A stretch of 64,000 bases of DNA from Helcococcus bovis (GTDB lineage: Bacteria > Bacillota > Clostridia > Tissierellales > Peptoniphilaceae). The stretch lies in NCBI RefSeq assembly GCF_046035435.1, contig NZ_JBFNFH010000007.1; one strand, 5' to 3'. Shown piece by piece: positions 1 to 6,498 of this stretch. The notes beneath the pieces are model-generated. The model did not search any database. It saw only the letters and a list, made by a program, of their open reading frames with translations, and was not told the origin of the DNA. A program made the translations under genes and the position numbers. The number at the start of each line of letters is the position of its first letter. Position 1 is the first letter of the stretch.

Positions 1-324
1 TTTTGGAAAAGATTCAGAAAATATGGGGGAGTTCCAACAGGTATAACACAAAATGTTACAGATATTTTAGATAGTCCACAAATTGAAACTATTTTTAAAA
101 ACAGCGATTATATTTGTATGTTAAATCAATCATCAGATGACAGAGAAAGACTTGCTAAAGCATTAAATATATCAAGTGAACAATTATCATATGTTACAAA
201 TAATAATCCTGGTGAAGGCTTAATAAGTTATGAAGGTAAGATAATACCATTTAGAGATCATTTAAATAAAAATACTACTTTATATAAACTAATAACAACT
301 AAGTTAGGTGAAAATGCAAGTTAA
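1..324 (+). CDS. VirB4/TraE-like conjugation ATPase, C-terminal end (5' partial)
   Basis: The frame is open from base 1 and gives about 107 residues ending in GENAS. It matches my knowledge of the C-terminal end of the VirB4/TraE-like ATPase of Tn1549-type elements, including the YGGVPTGITQNV, SDYICMLNQ and LSYVTNNNPGEGL stretches. The Walker A and B motifs would lie upstream of the window. This protein powers the type IV secretion channel at the inner face of the membrane. Its end overlaps the start of the next gene, as expected within a transfer operon. An ATG at 118 exists but is internal, because the homology begins at base 1. Confidence 0.85.
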   Translation, partial: FWKRFRKYGGVPTGITQNVTDILDSPQIETIFKNSDYICMLNQSSDDRERLAKALNISSEQLSYVTNNNPGEGLISYEGKIIPFRDHLNKNTTLYKLITTKLGENAS

Positions 325-2017
325 AAAATCGAATAAAAAAATTGATTTAACTAATTTATCCAAAAAAAGAAAAATAACCAAAATAAACATATATAAAGTA
401 GCTAATTTTAAAGATATACCAAAAATAAAACAAAGAAAAATTTATCAAAGAAAGTCATTATCAAAACGTCAATTAAAAAAAATTGACAGAGGATTAAAAA
501 ACGAAAGAAAATATAACGAAAAATCAGAAAAAAAATCATTAAAACATGAACGAAAAATTAATAAGCATACTGCTAAAAAGTCTAAATTTCAATATAGACA
601 TTATAAAAATAAACTTTTATATAATAAAGTAAAACCTGTTACAGGAACTATTAAAACTATTTCCAAAAAAATATTACAAAATAATGAAGATGAAAATGCA
701 GCAACTGAAGGGGTTTTTAAAACAACATATACAACTAGCAAAGCATTATCTTCTAAAATACGATCAAAAGGAAAGAAATTAACTAAAAAAATTAAAAAAA
801 AAAGTAATAAAATTTCTAAAATTAAAAAGAAAGAAAATAAAAATAAACTTTTTAAGAATAATTTATATAATGACAAAAAATTTAATCAAAAAAGATTAAT
901 AACAAGGATTTTACATAAAAACTTATATTATGCTAAATATAGATTAAATGTAAAATGGGATTCTACAAAAACATTTTTTATAGAATTACCAAGTAAATTT
1001 TTAGCATTTTTAGGTAGAACTGTATTGTCAATAATTACTTCTTTAGGAATATTTTTATTACCAATTGTATTTTTTTTATTAATTTTTTTATTAATATTTG
1101 TAGGGAATAGTAATAATAACGAAAATATAGATTATATAGATAATATAATCTATCCAGCAGAAGGTAAAATAACATCAAAATTTGGCTGGAGAGATGGATT
1201 TTATTTGCAAGATGGAAGATGGTATCCTAGAAACTTTCATAAAGGAATTGATATTGCAAATCAATTAGGAACTGAAATTAAAGCTATGACAGATGGGATT
1301 ATAACATATATAGATCCAAACTCAACTACTGGTTATGGTAAATGGATTGAAATTGATCATGGAAACAATATTAAAACTAGATATGCTCATTTAAGCACAA
1401 TTAAAGTTATTTTAGGGCAAAAGGTTAAAATTGGTGAGGTAATTGGATTAATGGGTTCAACAGGTTACTCAACAGGTCCACATTTACATTTTGAAGTACG
1501 AAAAAATGGAGAAGCAATTGATCCTGAAATATATATTGCTAATGCTTTAAAAAATGTTAATATTGATAAATTACCTAAAGAGGTTTTAAGATGGAAACCT
1601 ATTGTTATGAACGAGTTAATAAAGTATAATTTAGAGAGCTATAAAGATATTGCTCTTACTATTATAATGCTTGAAAGTGCTGGAAATGCAGAAACTTTAC
1701 CTGATGTAATGCAATCATCAGAAAGTATAGGTCTTCCACCAAATACAATTAATAATCCTATTACAAGCATACATTATGGTATTTTGCACTTAAAAAATTG
1801 TATAGAACATATGAACAAATATAATGTAGATTTAAAAACTATGATACATTCATATAACTATGGTAAAGGCTTTATTGAATACGTATCAAGAAATGGTGGA
1901 AAATGGACACAAGAACTAGCTGATAATTTTTCAAACATGTGGGCTAGTAGAAAAGGGTGGAATAGCTATGGAGATAAAAATTATGTGAAGAAATTTATGA
2001 AATATCGTATAAATTAA
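314..2017 (+). CDS. Membrane-anchored M23 peptidase with lysozyme-like domain (conjugation cell-wall hydrolase)
   Basis: The protein has about 567 residues. Its first ~220 residues are extremely rich in Lys and Arg, and one membrane segment follows at roughly 230-260 (FLAFLGRTVLSIITSLGIFL). An M23 endopeptidase domain follows, with the zinc-site pattern HKGIDIA and PHLHFEV. The C-terminal ~130 residues resemble the lysozyme-like (CD1108-type) domain, with a candidate catalytic Glu in MLESAGN. It would locally open peptidoglycan for the mating channel. The start is either ATG 314 or GTG 308, and both overlap the upstream ATPase gene. Many relatives carry NlpC/P60 instead of M23. The very long basic cytoplasmic tail is unusual. 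Confidence 0.85.
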   Translation: MQVKKSNKKIDLTNLSKKRKITKINIYKVANFKDIPKIKQRKIYQRKSLSKRQLKKIDRGLKNERKYNEKSEKKSLKHERKINKHTAKKSKFQYRHYKNKLLYNKVKPVTGTIKTISKKILQNNEDENAATEGVFKTTYTTSKALSSKIRSKGKKLTKKIKKKSNKISKIKKKENKNKLFKNNLYNDKKFNQKRLITRILHKNLYYAKYRLNVKWDSTKTFFIELPSKFLAFLGRTVLSIITSLGIFLLPIVFFLLIFLLIFVGNSNNNENIDYIDNIIYPAEGKITSKFGWRDGFYLQDGRWYPRNFHKGIDIANQLGTEIKAMTDGIITYIDPNSTTGYGKWIEIDHGNNIKTRYAHLSTIKVILGQKVKIGEVIGLMGSTGYSTGPHLHFEVRKNGEAIDPEIYIANALKNVNIDKLPKEVLRWKPIVMNELIKYNLESYKDIALTIIMLESAGNAETLPDVMQSSESIGLPPNTINNPITSIHYGILHLKNCIEHMNKYNVDLKTMIHSYNYGKGFIEYVSRNGGKWTQELADNFSNMWASRKGWNSYGDKNYVKKFMKYRIN

Positions 2018-2018
2018 C

Positions 2019-2037
2019 TTTGTTCAAAATGAACAAA
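2019..2037 (+). promoter_or_regulatory. Perfect 8-bp inverted repeat, copy 1 (TTTGTTCA-AAA-TGAACAAA)
   Basis: The site is a 19-bp palindrome with 8-bp arms and an AAA spacer, just after the peptidase stop codon. Eighteen bases separate it from the ATG of the DUF4315 gene, with a GAAAGGAG ribosome site in between. An identical copy lies at 3071-3089, at the same distance from an internal ATG. It could be an operator or an RNA hairpin controlling translation. Confidence 0.6.
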
Positions 2038-2055
2038 AAAGAAAGGAGTTTTATT

Positions 2056-2283
2056 ATGCAAATAAAAAAACTAAATAGAGCAATAGAAAACATGAAAAAA
2101 AAAGAAGAAAGATTTGAAAAGGCTAAAGAAGAATTAGATAATTCAAAAGAATTAATAATTGAAACACAAAAAGAAGCATTATATAAATTATTTATTAAAA
2201 GCAAATTATCCTTTAATGAATATTATGATCTAATTGCTGATATAAATAATGAAGAAAAAGTTGATACAAATAAAAATATATGA
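2056..2283 (+). CDS. DUF4315 family protein
   Basis: The product is a 75-residue, charged, mostly helical and probably coiled-coil protein starting MQIKKLNRAIENM. It resembles the DUF4315 proteins that follow the cell-wall hydrolase gene in Tn1549-like elements; their function is unknown. ATG 2056 is chosen because of the GAAAGGAG site eight bases upstream; an in-frame upstream ATG at 2020 lies inside the palindrome and has no ribosome site. The 3' end of the gene carries the promoter of the downstream RNA, and the gene stops with TGA inside the extended -10 element. Confidence 0.7.
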   Translation: MQIKKLNRAIENMKKKEERFEKAKEELDNSKELIIETQKEALYKLFIKSKLSFNEYYDLIADINNEEKVDTNKNI

Positions 2284-2289
2284 TAATAT
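2261..2289 (+). promoter_or_regulatory. Promoter of the structured RNA
   Basis: The -35 TTGATA (2261-2266) and -10 TAATAT (2284-2289) are 17 bases apart, and TGA immediately precedes the -10 as an extended -10. The predicted start is near 2296. It lies within the end of the DUF4315 gene, so the RNA downstream can be made independently of the transfer operon. Confidence 0.6.
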
Positions 2290-2295
2290 TTAAAT

Positions 2296-2505
2296 AAGCT
2301 AGTAGCATGAGAACTGGGGGTAAATACTACCTCTACCCTGAGTTGGGGGGTCAGAAATACCAATGACGGCGAAAGTATTTACGGTTAGATTTTCCCGTAG
2401 GTCTAGTTTGAACGAGGCGTAATGTAATGCTTGTAATAGCATAGGAGATAAGCACATCAATACTAAAAATCAATAAAAAAAGACAATCAATTGATTGTCT
2501 TTTTT
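2296..2505 (+). ncRNA. Structured non-coding RNA of the mobile element (class not identified)
   Basis: About 210 nt lie between a good promoter and a strong terminator, with no credible reading frame. The central part (2310-2460) is markedly richer in G and C, with runs of five and six G, than the surrounding DNA. Visible pairings are a 9-bp long-range helix GTAAATACT (2320-2328) with AGTATTTAC (2374-2382), ACCC (2335-2338) with GGGT (2348-2351), and a hairpin ATGCT/AGCAT (2427-2442). The RNA sits immediately upstream of the PBECR4/ArdC gene. It could be a trans-acting RNA, a cis-acting leader of the next gene, or a single-strand replication origin that also reads as RNA. I do not recognise a riboswitch core. 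Confidence 0.6.
2476..2505 (+). terminator. Rho-independent terminator of the structured RNA
   Basis: AAAAGACAATCAA is directly followed by TTGATTGTCTTTT. This is a near-perfect palindrome with A and T tracts on both sides, so it could work on both strands. It ends 20 bases before the next start codon. The half TTGATTGTC plus its T tract recurs in the terminator at 8670-8703. Confidence 0.75.
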
Positions 2506-2524
2506 ATTTTTAAAAGGAGATAAT

Positions 2525-4135
2525 ATGTATAAAATACACTCTATAATAAAGTGGTGGGAAAATTTTGATAATAGTAATATTACTATTAAAACAGAGAGCA
2601 ATGAGTTTAATATAAAAATATTTAATGATATGCTTCCACATTTATTAGGAATGCAGTACACACAAAAAAATACAAAATACTTAAAAGGAGCAAGATTATA
2701 TAGTTTTATAAAAAATAGAAGTGATGAAGAATTGTTAGGATTAATCAGCAAAAATCACCCTAATAAAATGAATAATATTATTGATAGAATAGAAAATTTT
2801 CAATATTTTATGGAAAATATCGAAAATTCAATACTATATAATCAAACACACTCAAAATCTACAATAAAAAGTAATTTTTTATTAGTTAAAACAAAAGAGA
2901 ATACTTATTTGCAGATGGGAATTGCACAAAGTGAATTATACATTGATTACTTTGAAACATTTATTGTAGAAAAAAATGATCAATACTTTAAGAAATCAAC
3001 ACTAAATGAAAAAGTTATATCAATTGAAAGATGGGACAATGATAAATTTGTTCCATTTTCTTTTAAAGATTTTGTTCAAAATGAACAAAATAGAAAGGAA
3101 AAAATAATGAATAATACTTTTGATAAAGAGAAATGGAAGAAAGAAAAAGAAAACAAAGTAAAAGAATTAGAAATAAAAATTAATAACTTAATAAAAGATT
3201 TTAAGCATAATAAAGAAGATATAGTAGAATTTATAAAGTTTTCTTTAAAATTTAGAAATTATTCTTATAAAAACACTATGTTGATTTATTCGCAAAACAA
3301 GTCAGCAAATTATATAGCTTCATTTAATAAAATATCTAAGATGGGTTATAGCATAAAAAAAGGTGAAAAAGCAATTAAGATTTTTGCTCCAACAGAATCA
3401 AAGTATGCAGTAGTTGATTTAACTCATAAACCTTTTAAAAAACTTACAAAAGAAGAAAAAGAACAAGTAAAAAATAAAGAATTGAAAGTTATATCGTATA
3501 GAAATTTTGTACCAGTAAATGTATTTGACATATCACAAAGTGATATTAAGGCTGAGGATTTACCAAAATTACTTGGTTTTAATAATTTAATCGATATTGA
3601 AGTTAAAGATAAAATTGAAATAATAGAAAAATATGCTAAAAATAATAACACTCAAATTTATTATAATAACTTACCATTAAATTTAAAAGGAGAGTATTAT
3701 CCTGGATTAAATCAAATAATTATAAATGAACGACTTGATGACATAGGGAAATTATCTACACTTACACATGAATTAGGTCATTCTTTATTGCACAATGACG
3801 CAGTCGATTATCAATCTGATAATGAAAATGTAATCGAAGTACAAGCTGATATTACAACTTTATTATTATTTGAATACTTTAATATTCCAGTAGTAGATTC
3901 AAGAATAGAGCATTTAAAATATCATTTTGAAAAATTAGATGAAAAACAAATAGAAAAACTAATATTACCAGTTATAAATGTTACGAATGAAGTTATTAAT
4001 AATATAGAAAAATTTGTACCAGAAAGACAAAAAGAAGAAATAGAAATAGAACAAAATAAAGAAATTGAAAATAATATTGAAAGTAAAGAAAAAAAACAAA
4101 ATAAAGATAAAAATAATATAGATTATGAACGATAA
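2525..4135 (+). CDS. PBECR4-like / ArdC-like zinc metallopeptidase fusion protein
   Basis: The protein has 536 residues. The N-terminal ~180 residues (HLLGMQY, GARLYSFI, a basic central part) resemble PBECR4-type domains common in Firmicute mobile elements; this match is from memory and moderate. From residue ~195 (MNNTFDKEKW) comes an ArdC-like N-terminal domain with the FRNYSYKNTMLIYSQ and KKGEKAIKIFAP stretches. An ImmA/IrrE-like peptidase domain with the zinc motif THELGHSLLH follows near residue 415. The tail is charged and low-complexity. ArdC proteins protect incoming DNA from restriction or act on ssDNA. ATG 2525 is chosen for its AAAAGGAGATAAT site; a TTG at 2495 would start inside the terminator. 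A second start at 3108 has its own ribosome site. Confidence 0.75.
   Translation: MYKIHSIIKWWENFDNSNITIKTESNEFNIKIFNDMLPHLLGMQYTQKNTKYLKGARLYSFIKNRSDEELLGLISKNHPNKMNNIIDRIENFQYFMENIENSILYNQTHSKSTIKSNFLLVKTKENTYLQMGIAQSELYIDYFETFIVEKNDQYFKKSTLNEKVISIERWDNDKFVPFSFKDFVQNEQNRKEKIMNNTFDKEKWKKEKENKVKELEIKINNLIKDFKHNKEDIVEFIKFSLKFRNYSYKNTMLIYSQNKSANYIASFNKISKMGYSIKKGEKAIKIFAPTESKYAVVDLTHKPFKKLTKEEKEQVKNKELKVISYRNFVPVNVFDISQSDIKAEDLPKLLGFNNLIDIEVKDKIEIIEKYAKNNNTQIYYNNLPLNLKGEYYPGLNQIIINERLDDIGKLSTLTHELGHSLLHNDAVDYQSDNENVIEVQADITTLLLFEYFNIPVVDSRIEHLKYHFEKLDEKQIEKLILPVINVTNEVINNIEKFVPERQKEEIEIEQNKEIENNIESKEKKQNKDKNNIDYER
3071..3089 (+). promoter_or_regulatory. Perfect 8-bp inverted repeat, copy 2, inside the fusion gene
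   Basis: The 19 bases are identical to the palindrome at 2019-2037, here lying within the reading frame (encoding VQNEQ). It is followed by AGAAAGG and an ATG at 3108, with the same 18-base distance from palindrome to ATG. The layout suggests a gene leader now embedded in a longer open frame. Confidence 0.6.
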
Positions 4136-4247
4136 ATTCATTATGTCAAAAAATATATGTTTTCTGCCATTTAAATTTTTAAAAAATGAATATACACAAA
4201 TAAAGTAACCTAAAACATAATTCTATCAAAAAGAAAGGGAAAAAAAT

Positions 4248-4913
4248 ATGAAAAATATAAAAAAAATATTAATAACCATTTTTACTATATTAATTATTTC
4301 AACAAATATATCTTTTGCAAATAATACCCCCAAGCAACAAGCAAAAAAAGAAGTAAAAATAGAAAATGTAAAAGAAGCTCCTAAGGAAACACCTAAAGAA
4401 ACACCTAAAAAAAATAATACTGATATACAGAATACTAAACCAGGTAATGTTAAAGAAGTAATGAATAAAGATAAAATTAAAATGTTTGGAAGAAACAATC
4501 GCCAATTTGTATCTTTTACGACAATTGAAGGACAAATTTTTTATTTATTAATTGATTATGATAAAAATGGTATAGAACAAAATGTTGAAATATTAAAAAA
4601 AATAAGCAATGAAGATATTAATAAAATTGAACAAAATAAATTAAATGATCCTGGTGAAAGTTTTGAAGAAACAAAAAATGAAAATATTAAAATTCAACCA
4701 GAATTAAAAGAAAAAAATGTAGAAAAAAATGATAATGAAATAAAACAAGAAAAGAAAGAAAAAAAAGATTTTAATATTTTAGACTATGCTATATATATTG
4801 TCGTAATTATAGTAATGATTGTTATTCTTTATTTAAAAAAATCAAAGAAAAATAATAATATGGAAGATAATTTTAATGATGAAGAAAATGATGAAGAAAT
4901 GACAGAATTATAA
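4248..4913 (+). CDS. DUF4366-like (CD1107-type) mobile-element surface protein
   Basis: The protein has 221 residues, with an N-terminal signal or anchor (MKNIKKILITIFTILIIS), a Lys/Glu/Pro linker, and a central domain with RQFVSFTTIEGQIFYLLIDY. A charged stretch follows, then a C-terminal membrane helix near 180-200 and an acidic tail. The layout matches the DUF4366/CD1107-like proteins of Tn1549-family elements, which are thought to be exported and membrane-tethered; their role is not known. The start has a GAAAGGG site. In related elements this gene directly follows the DUF4315 gene; here the structured RNA and the ArdC-like gene are inserted between them. Confidence 0.75.
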   Translation: MKNIKKILITIFTILIISTNISFANNTPKQQAKKEVKIENVKEAPKETPKETPKKNNTDIQNTKPGNVKEVMNKDKIKMFGRNNRQFVSFTTIEGQIFYLLIDYDKNGIEQNVEILKKISNEDINKIEQNKLNDPGESFEETKNENIKIQPELKEKNVEKNDNEIKQEKKEKKDFNILDYAIYIVVIIVMIVILYLKKSKKNNNMEDNFNDEENDEEMTEL

Positions 4914-4927
4914 AAAAATCAAAGCAC

Positions 4928-5007
4928 AAAATCGATTATAAGGCTTTAAATTTATGAAGTTCAATAAATACATTAACTTCTTTACTAAAGCTCTTATAAT
5001 CGATTTT
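4928..5007. repeat. Long interrupted hairpin (15-bp outer arms)
   Basis: AAAATCGATTATAAG (4928-4942) pairs perfectly with CTTATAATCGATTTT (4993-5007). Inside are GCTTTA (4943-4948) with TAAAGC (4986-4991) and GAAGTT (4956-4961) with AACTTC (4975-4980). The 80-nt structure lies between the DUF4366-like and orphan genes. There is no clean U tract, so it may be a processing signal, a replication or ssDNA structure, or a protein-binding cruciform. A one-mismatch copy of the outer arm occurs at 8572-8586. Confidence 0.6.
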
Positions 5008-5050
5008 ATTGTTTATTATTAAAGAAAAAAGGAAAATTTAAGGTTAGGAG

Positions 5051-5926
5051 ATGAAAAAAGTAAAATCAAAAGAAGAAAAAATAAAAATAGCTTTATCAGA
5101 TGAAAAAAATAAAAATAATTTTGAGATAAATAAATTTAATTTACAACAAAAAGCAATTTTTCATTCTATTGTAAGTTATTTAGTAAATGATGAAAGATTT
5201 ATAGAAAAAATAAAGTCTTATATGAGATATGATTTATCTAAAGAAGATTTATATTACTTGTATGAAACTAAAAATGTGAAAAAAATTACAGTAGATCTAA
5301 GTAATTTTAATGAATTTATTAAAAAAAATATCATAGAAAAATTAGAAAATAAAGAAATTATACCAGTACAAATTAAAGAAATAAAACCTTATTTTAGTAA
5401 TGAATATAATTTATTATTGTTACAAATTTTGAAAAATATTAATGCTAATAAGGAAGAAAATAATGAACAATATAATTATAATTATTTTCAAGAAAAATTA
5501 AATAATAATAATATAAACATTCTTTATTATCAACAAATATATCATGACGACGTAAAACAAATTTTCAAACTAGACATAAAAAAAGAACACAAGATTTCAC
5601 TAATAGAATTTTGTGAAACATATATATCAGATAGAGTAATTTTAGAAGAAAGGGAACAATTATTAATTAAAAGTTTTGTAATTAATAATAGATTTTATAA
5701 TACTATTCTCTACATTTATTTTTTATTAGCTTTAGGTTATTCTTATCAAGATATTATGAGTTTCATTACAGAATGTGAAAAATATTTTGATGTTGATATA
5801 ACAAAAAATTATGCACAAAGTAGATTAAATGCAATAAATAAAAACTTATATAAACTAGATCAAAATTACAATGAAAAACAAAAAAATATAGTTAAAAATA
5901 TTATTGATGAAATGATTTACATGTAA
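5051..5926 (+). CDS. Hypothetical protein of the mobile element (orphan)
   Basis: The protein has 291 residues and I do not recognise its family. It is rich in Asn, Lys, Ile and Tyr and appears entirely helical and soluble. A hydrophobic patch (NTILYIYFLLALGY, residues ~217-230) could be a buried helix rather than a membrane span. The start ATG is immediately preceded by TTAGGAG with no spacer, so initiation may be inefficient or use the AAGG further up. It lies between the long hairpin and the oriT candidate and ends before a clear terminator. Position alone would suit a replication or transfer accessory protein. Confidence 0.6.
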   Translation: MKKVKSKEEKIKIALSDEKNKNNFEINKFNLQQKAIFHSIVSYLVNDERFIEKIKSYMRYDLSKEDLYYLYETKNVKKITVDLSNFNEFIKKNIIEKLENKEIIPVQIKEIKPYFSNEYNLLLLQILKNINANKEENNEQYNYNYFQEKLNNNNINILYYQQIYHDDVKQIFKLDIKKEHKISLIEFCETYISDRVILEEREQLLIKSFVINNRFYNTILYIYFLLALGYSYQDIMSFITECEKYFDVDITKNYAQSRLNAINKNLYKLDQNYNEKQKNIVKNIIDEMIYM

Positions 5927-5961
5927 TAAATATACAATTTGTAGAATATAAAAAAGGGGTA

Positions 5962-5977
5962 TTAGGGTACACCCTAA
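5962..5977. repeat. Short palindrome TTAGGGT-AC-ACCCTAA
   Basis: Perfect 7-bp arms separated by AC lie between the orphan gene and its terminator. The GC-containing core stands out in this AT-rich stretch. It could be an operator or part of the transfer-origin region that follows. Confidence 0.4.
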
Positions 5978-5985
5978 CAAGATAA

Positions 5986-6019
5986 AAATAATATTGGAGA
6001 ATTCCAATATTATTTTTTT
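5986..6019 (+). terminator. Rho-independent terminator after the orphan gene
   Basis: AATAATATTGGA (5987-5998) pairs with TCCAATATTATT (6003-6014) around a GAAT loop, and a run of T follows. It separates the upstream transfer genes from the mobilisation module. Confidence 0.75.
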
Positions 6020-6020
6020 A

Positions 6021-6158
6021 GGCATTTGTTATACAAATGCTGTTCTTGCGTGCTATTGAAAATAGCACATTTTAAAGGAAAAATTTTATCATTTTTAAGT
6101 GTGAAAAAAATTTTTCCATCTGCTTAATCTAAAAATCATGACCGAAGGAAGGATTTTT
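6021..6158 (+). other. Candidate origin of transfer (oriT) with mobC leader hairpin
   Basis: Four inverted repeats are packed directly upstream of mobC and the relaxase gene. They are GCATTTGT/ACAAATGC (6022-6040), GTGCTATT/AATAGCAC (6050-6068), GGAAAAATTTT/AAAATTTTTCC (6077-6117) and AAAAATC/GATTTTT (6131-6158). The segment CTTGCGTGCTATTG between the first two is the least AT-rich and is the likeliest nick region, but no nick site can be assigned from sequence alone. The last hairpin encloses the mobC ribosome site (GGAAGG) and could control mobC translation. Hairpins next to the relaxase genes are the usual oriT arrangement. Confidence 0.55.
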
Positions 6159-6159
6159 T

Positions 6160-6498
6160 ATGCAAAAAGACAAATTTATCTTTTGTAGAGTTAACAGAGA
6201 TGAAGAAAAAATAATTAAGGAAAAATTAAATAAAAGTAAATTTAATAATTTATCTGAATATATAAGAAATATTTTGTTAAAAAAAGAGGTAAATATTATA
6301 GATTTTGAAATTATTAGAAAAAGAAATTATGAAATAAATAAAATCGGAAATAATATTAATCAAATTGCCAAAAGGGTTAATACAATAAATGAATTTTATT
6401 ATGAAGATTTCGTTGAATTTCAAAAAGAATTTAAAAAAATGATTAATGAGAATAAAAAAATTAATGATGATATTATAAAAATAATAAAAGGAAAATAA
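6160..6498 (+). CDS. mobC: MobC-family relaxosome accessory protein
   Basis: The protein has 112 residues. The N-terminal part (FIFCRVNRDEEKIIKEKL, LSEYIRNILL) looks like a ribbon-helix-helix DNA-binding unit. The central INKIGNNINQIAKRVN stretch is the signature of the MobC family. These proteins bind oriT and help the relaxase open the strand at the nick site. The start has a GGAAGG site seven bases upstream. The stop codon directly abuts the relaxase start, so the two are translated as a pair. Confidence 0.85.
   Translation: MQKDKFIFCRVNRDEEKIIKEKLNKSKFNNLSEYIRNILLKKEVNIIDFEIIRKRNYEINKIGNNINQIAKRVNTINEFYYEDFVEFQKEFKKMINENKKINDDIIKIIKGK

Noticed and set aside
2020..2055. Longer start (ATG at 2020 frame) for the DUF4315 gene
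   Set aside because: It lies within the perfect palindrome without a ribosome site; ATG 2056 has GAAAGGAG at good spacing and fits the family N-terminus.
2296..2480. A known riboswitch, T-box or group II intron
   Set aside because: I found no T-box sequence, no riboswitch core and no intron domain V; the structured RNA is left unclassified.
2495..2524. Longer start (TTG at 2495) for the PBECR4/ArdC fusion gene
   Set aside because: It lies inside the terminator stem and has no ribosome site; ATG 2525 has AAAAGGAGATAAT.
6131..6158. A terminator before mobC
   Set aside because: AAAAATC/GATTTTT has a 14-base loop containing the mobC ribosome site and ends directly at the start codon; translational control is more plausible.
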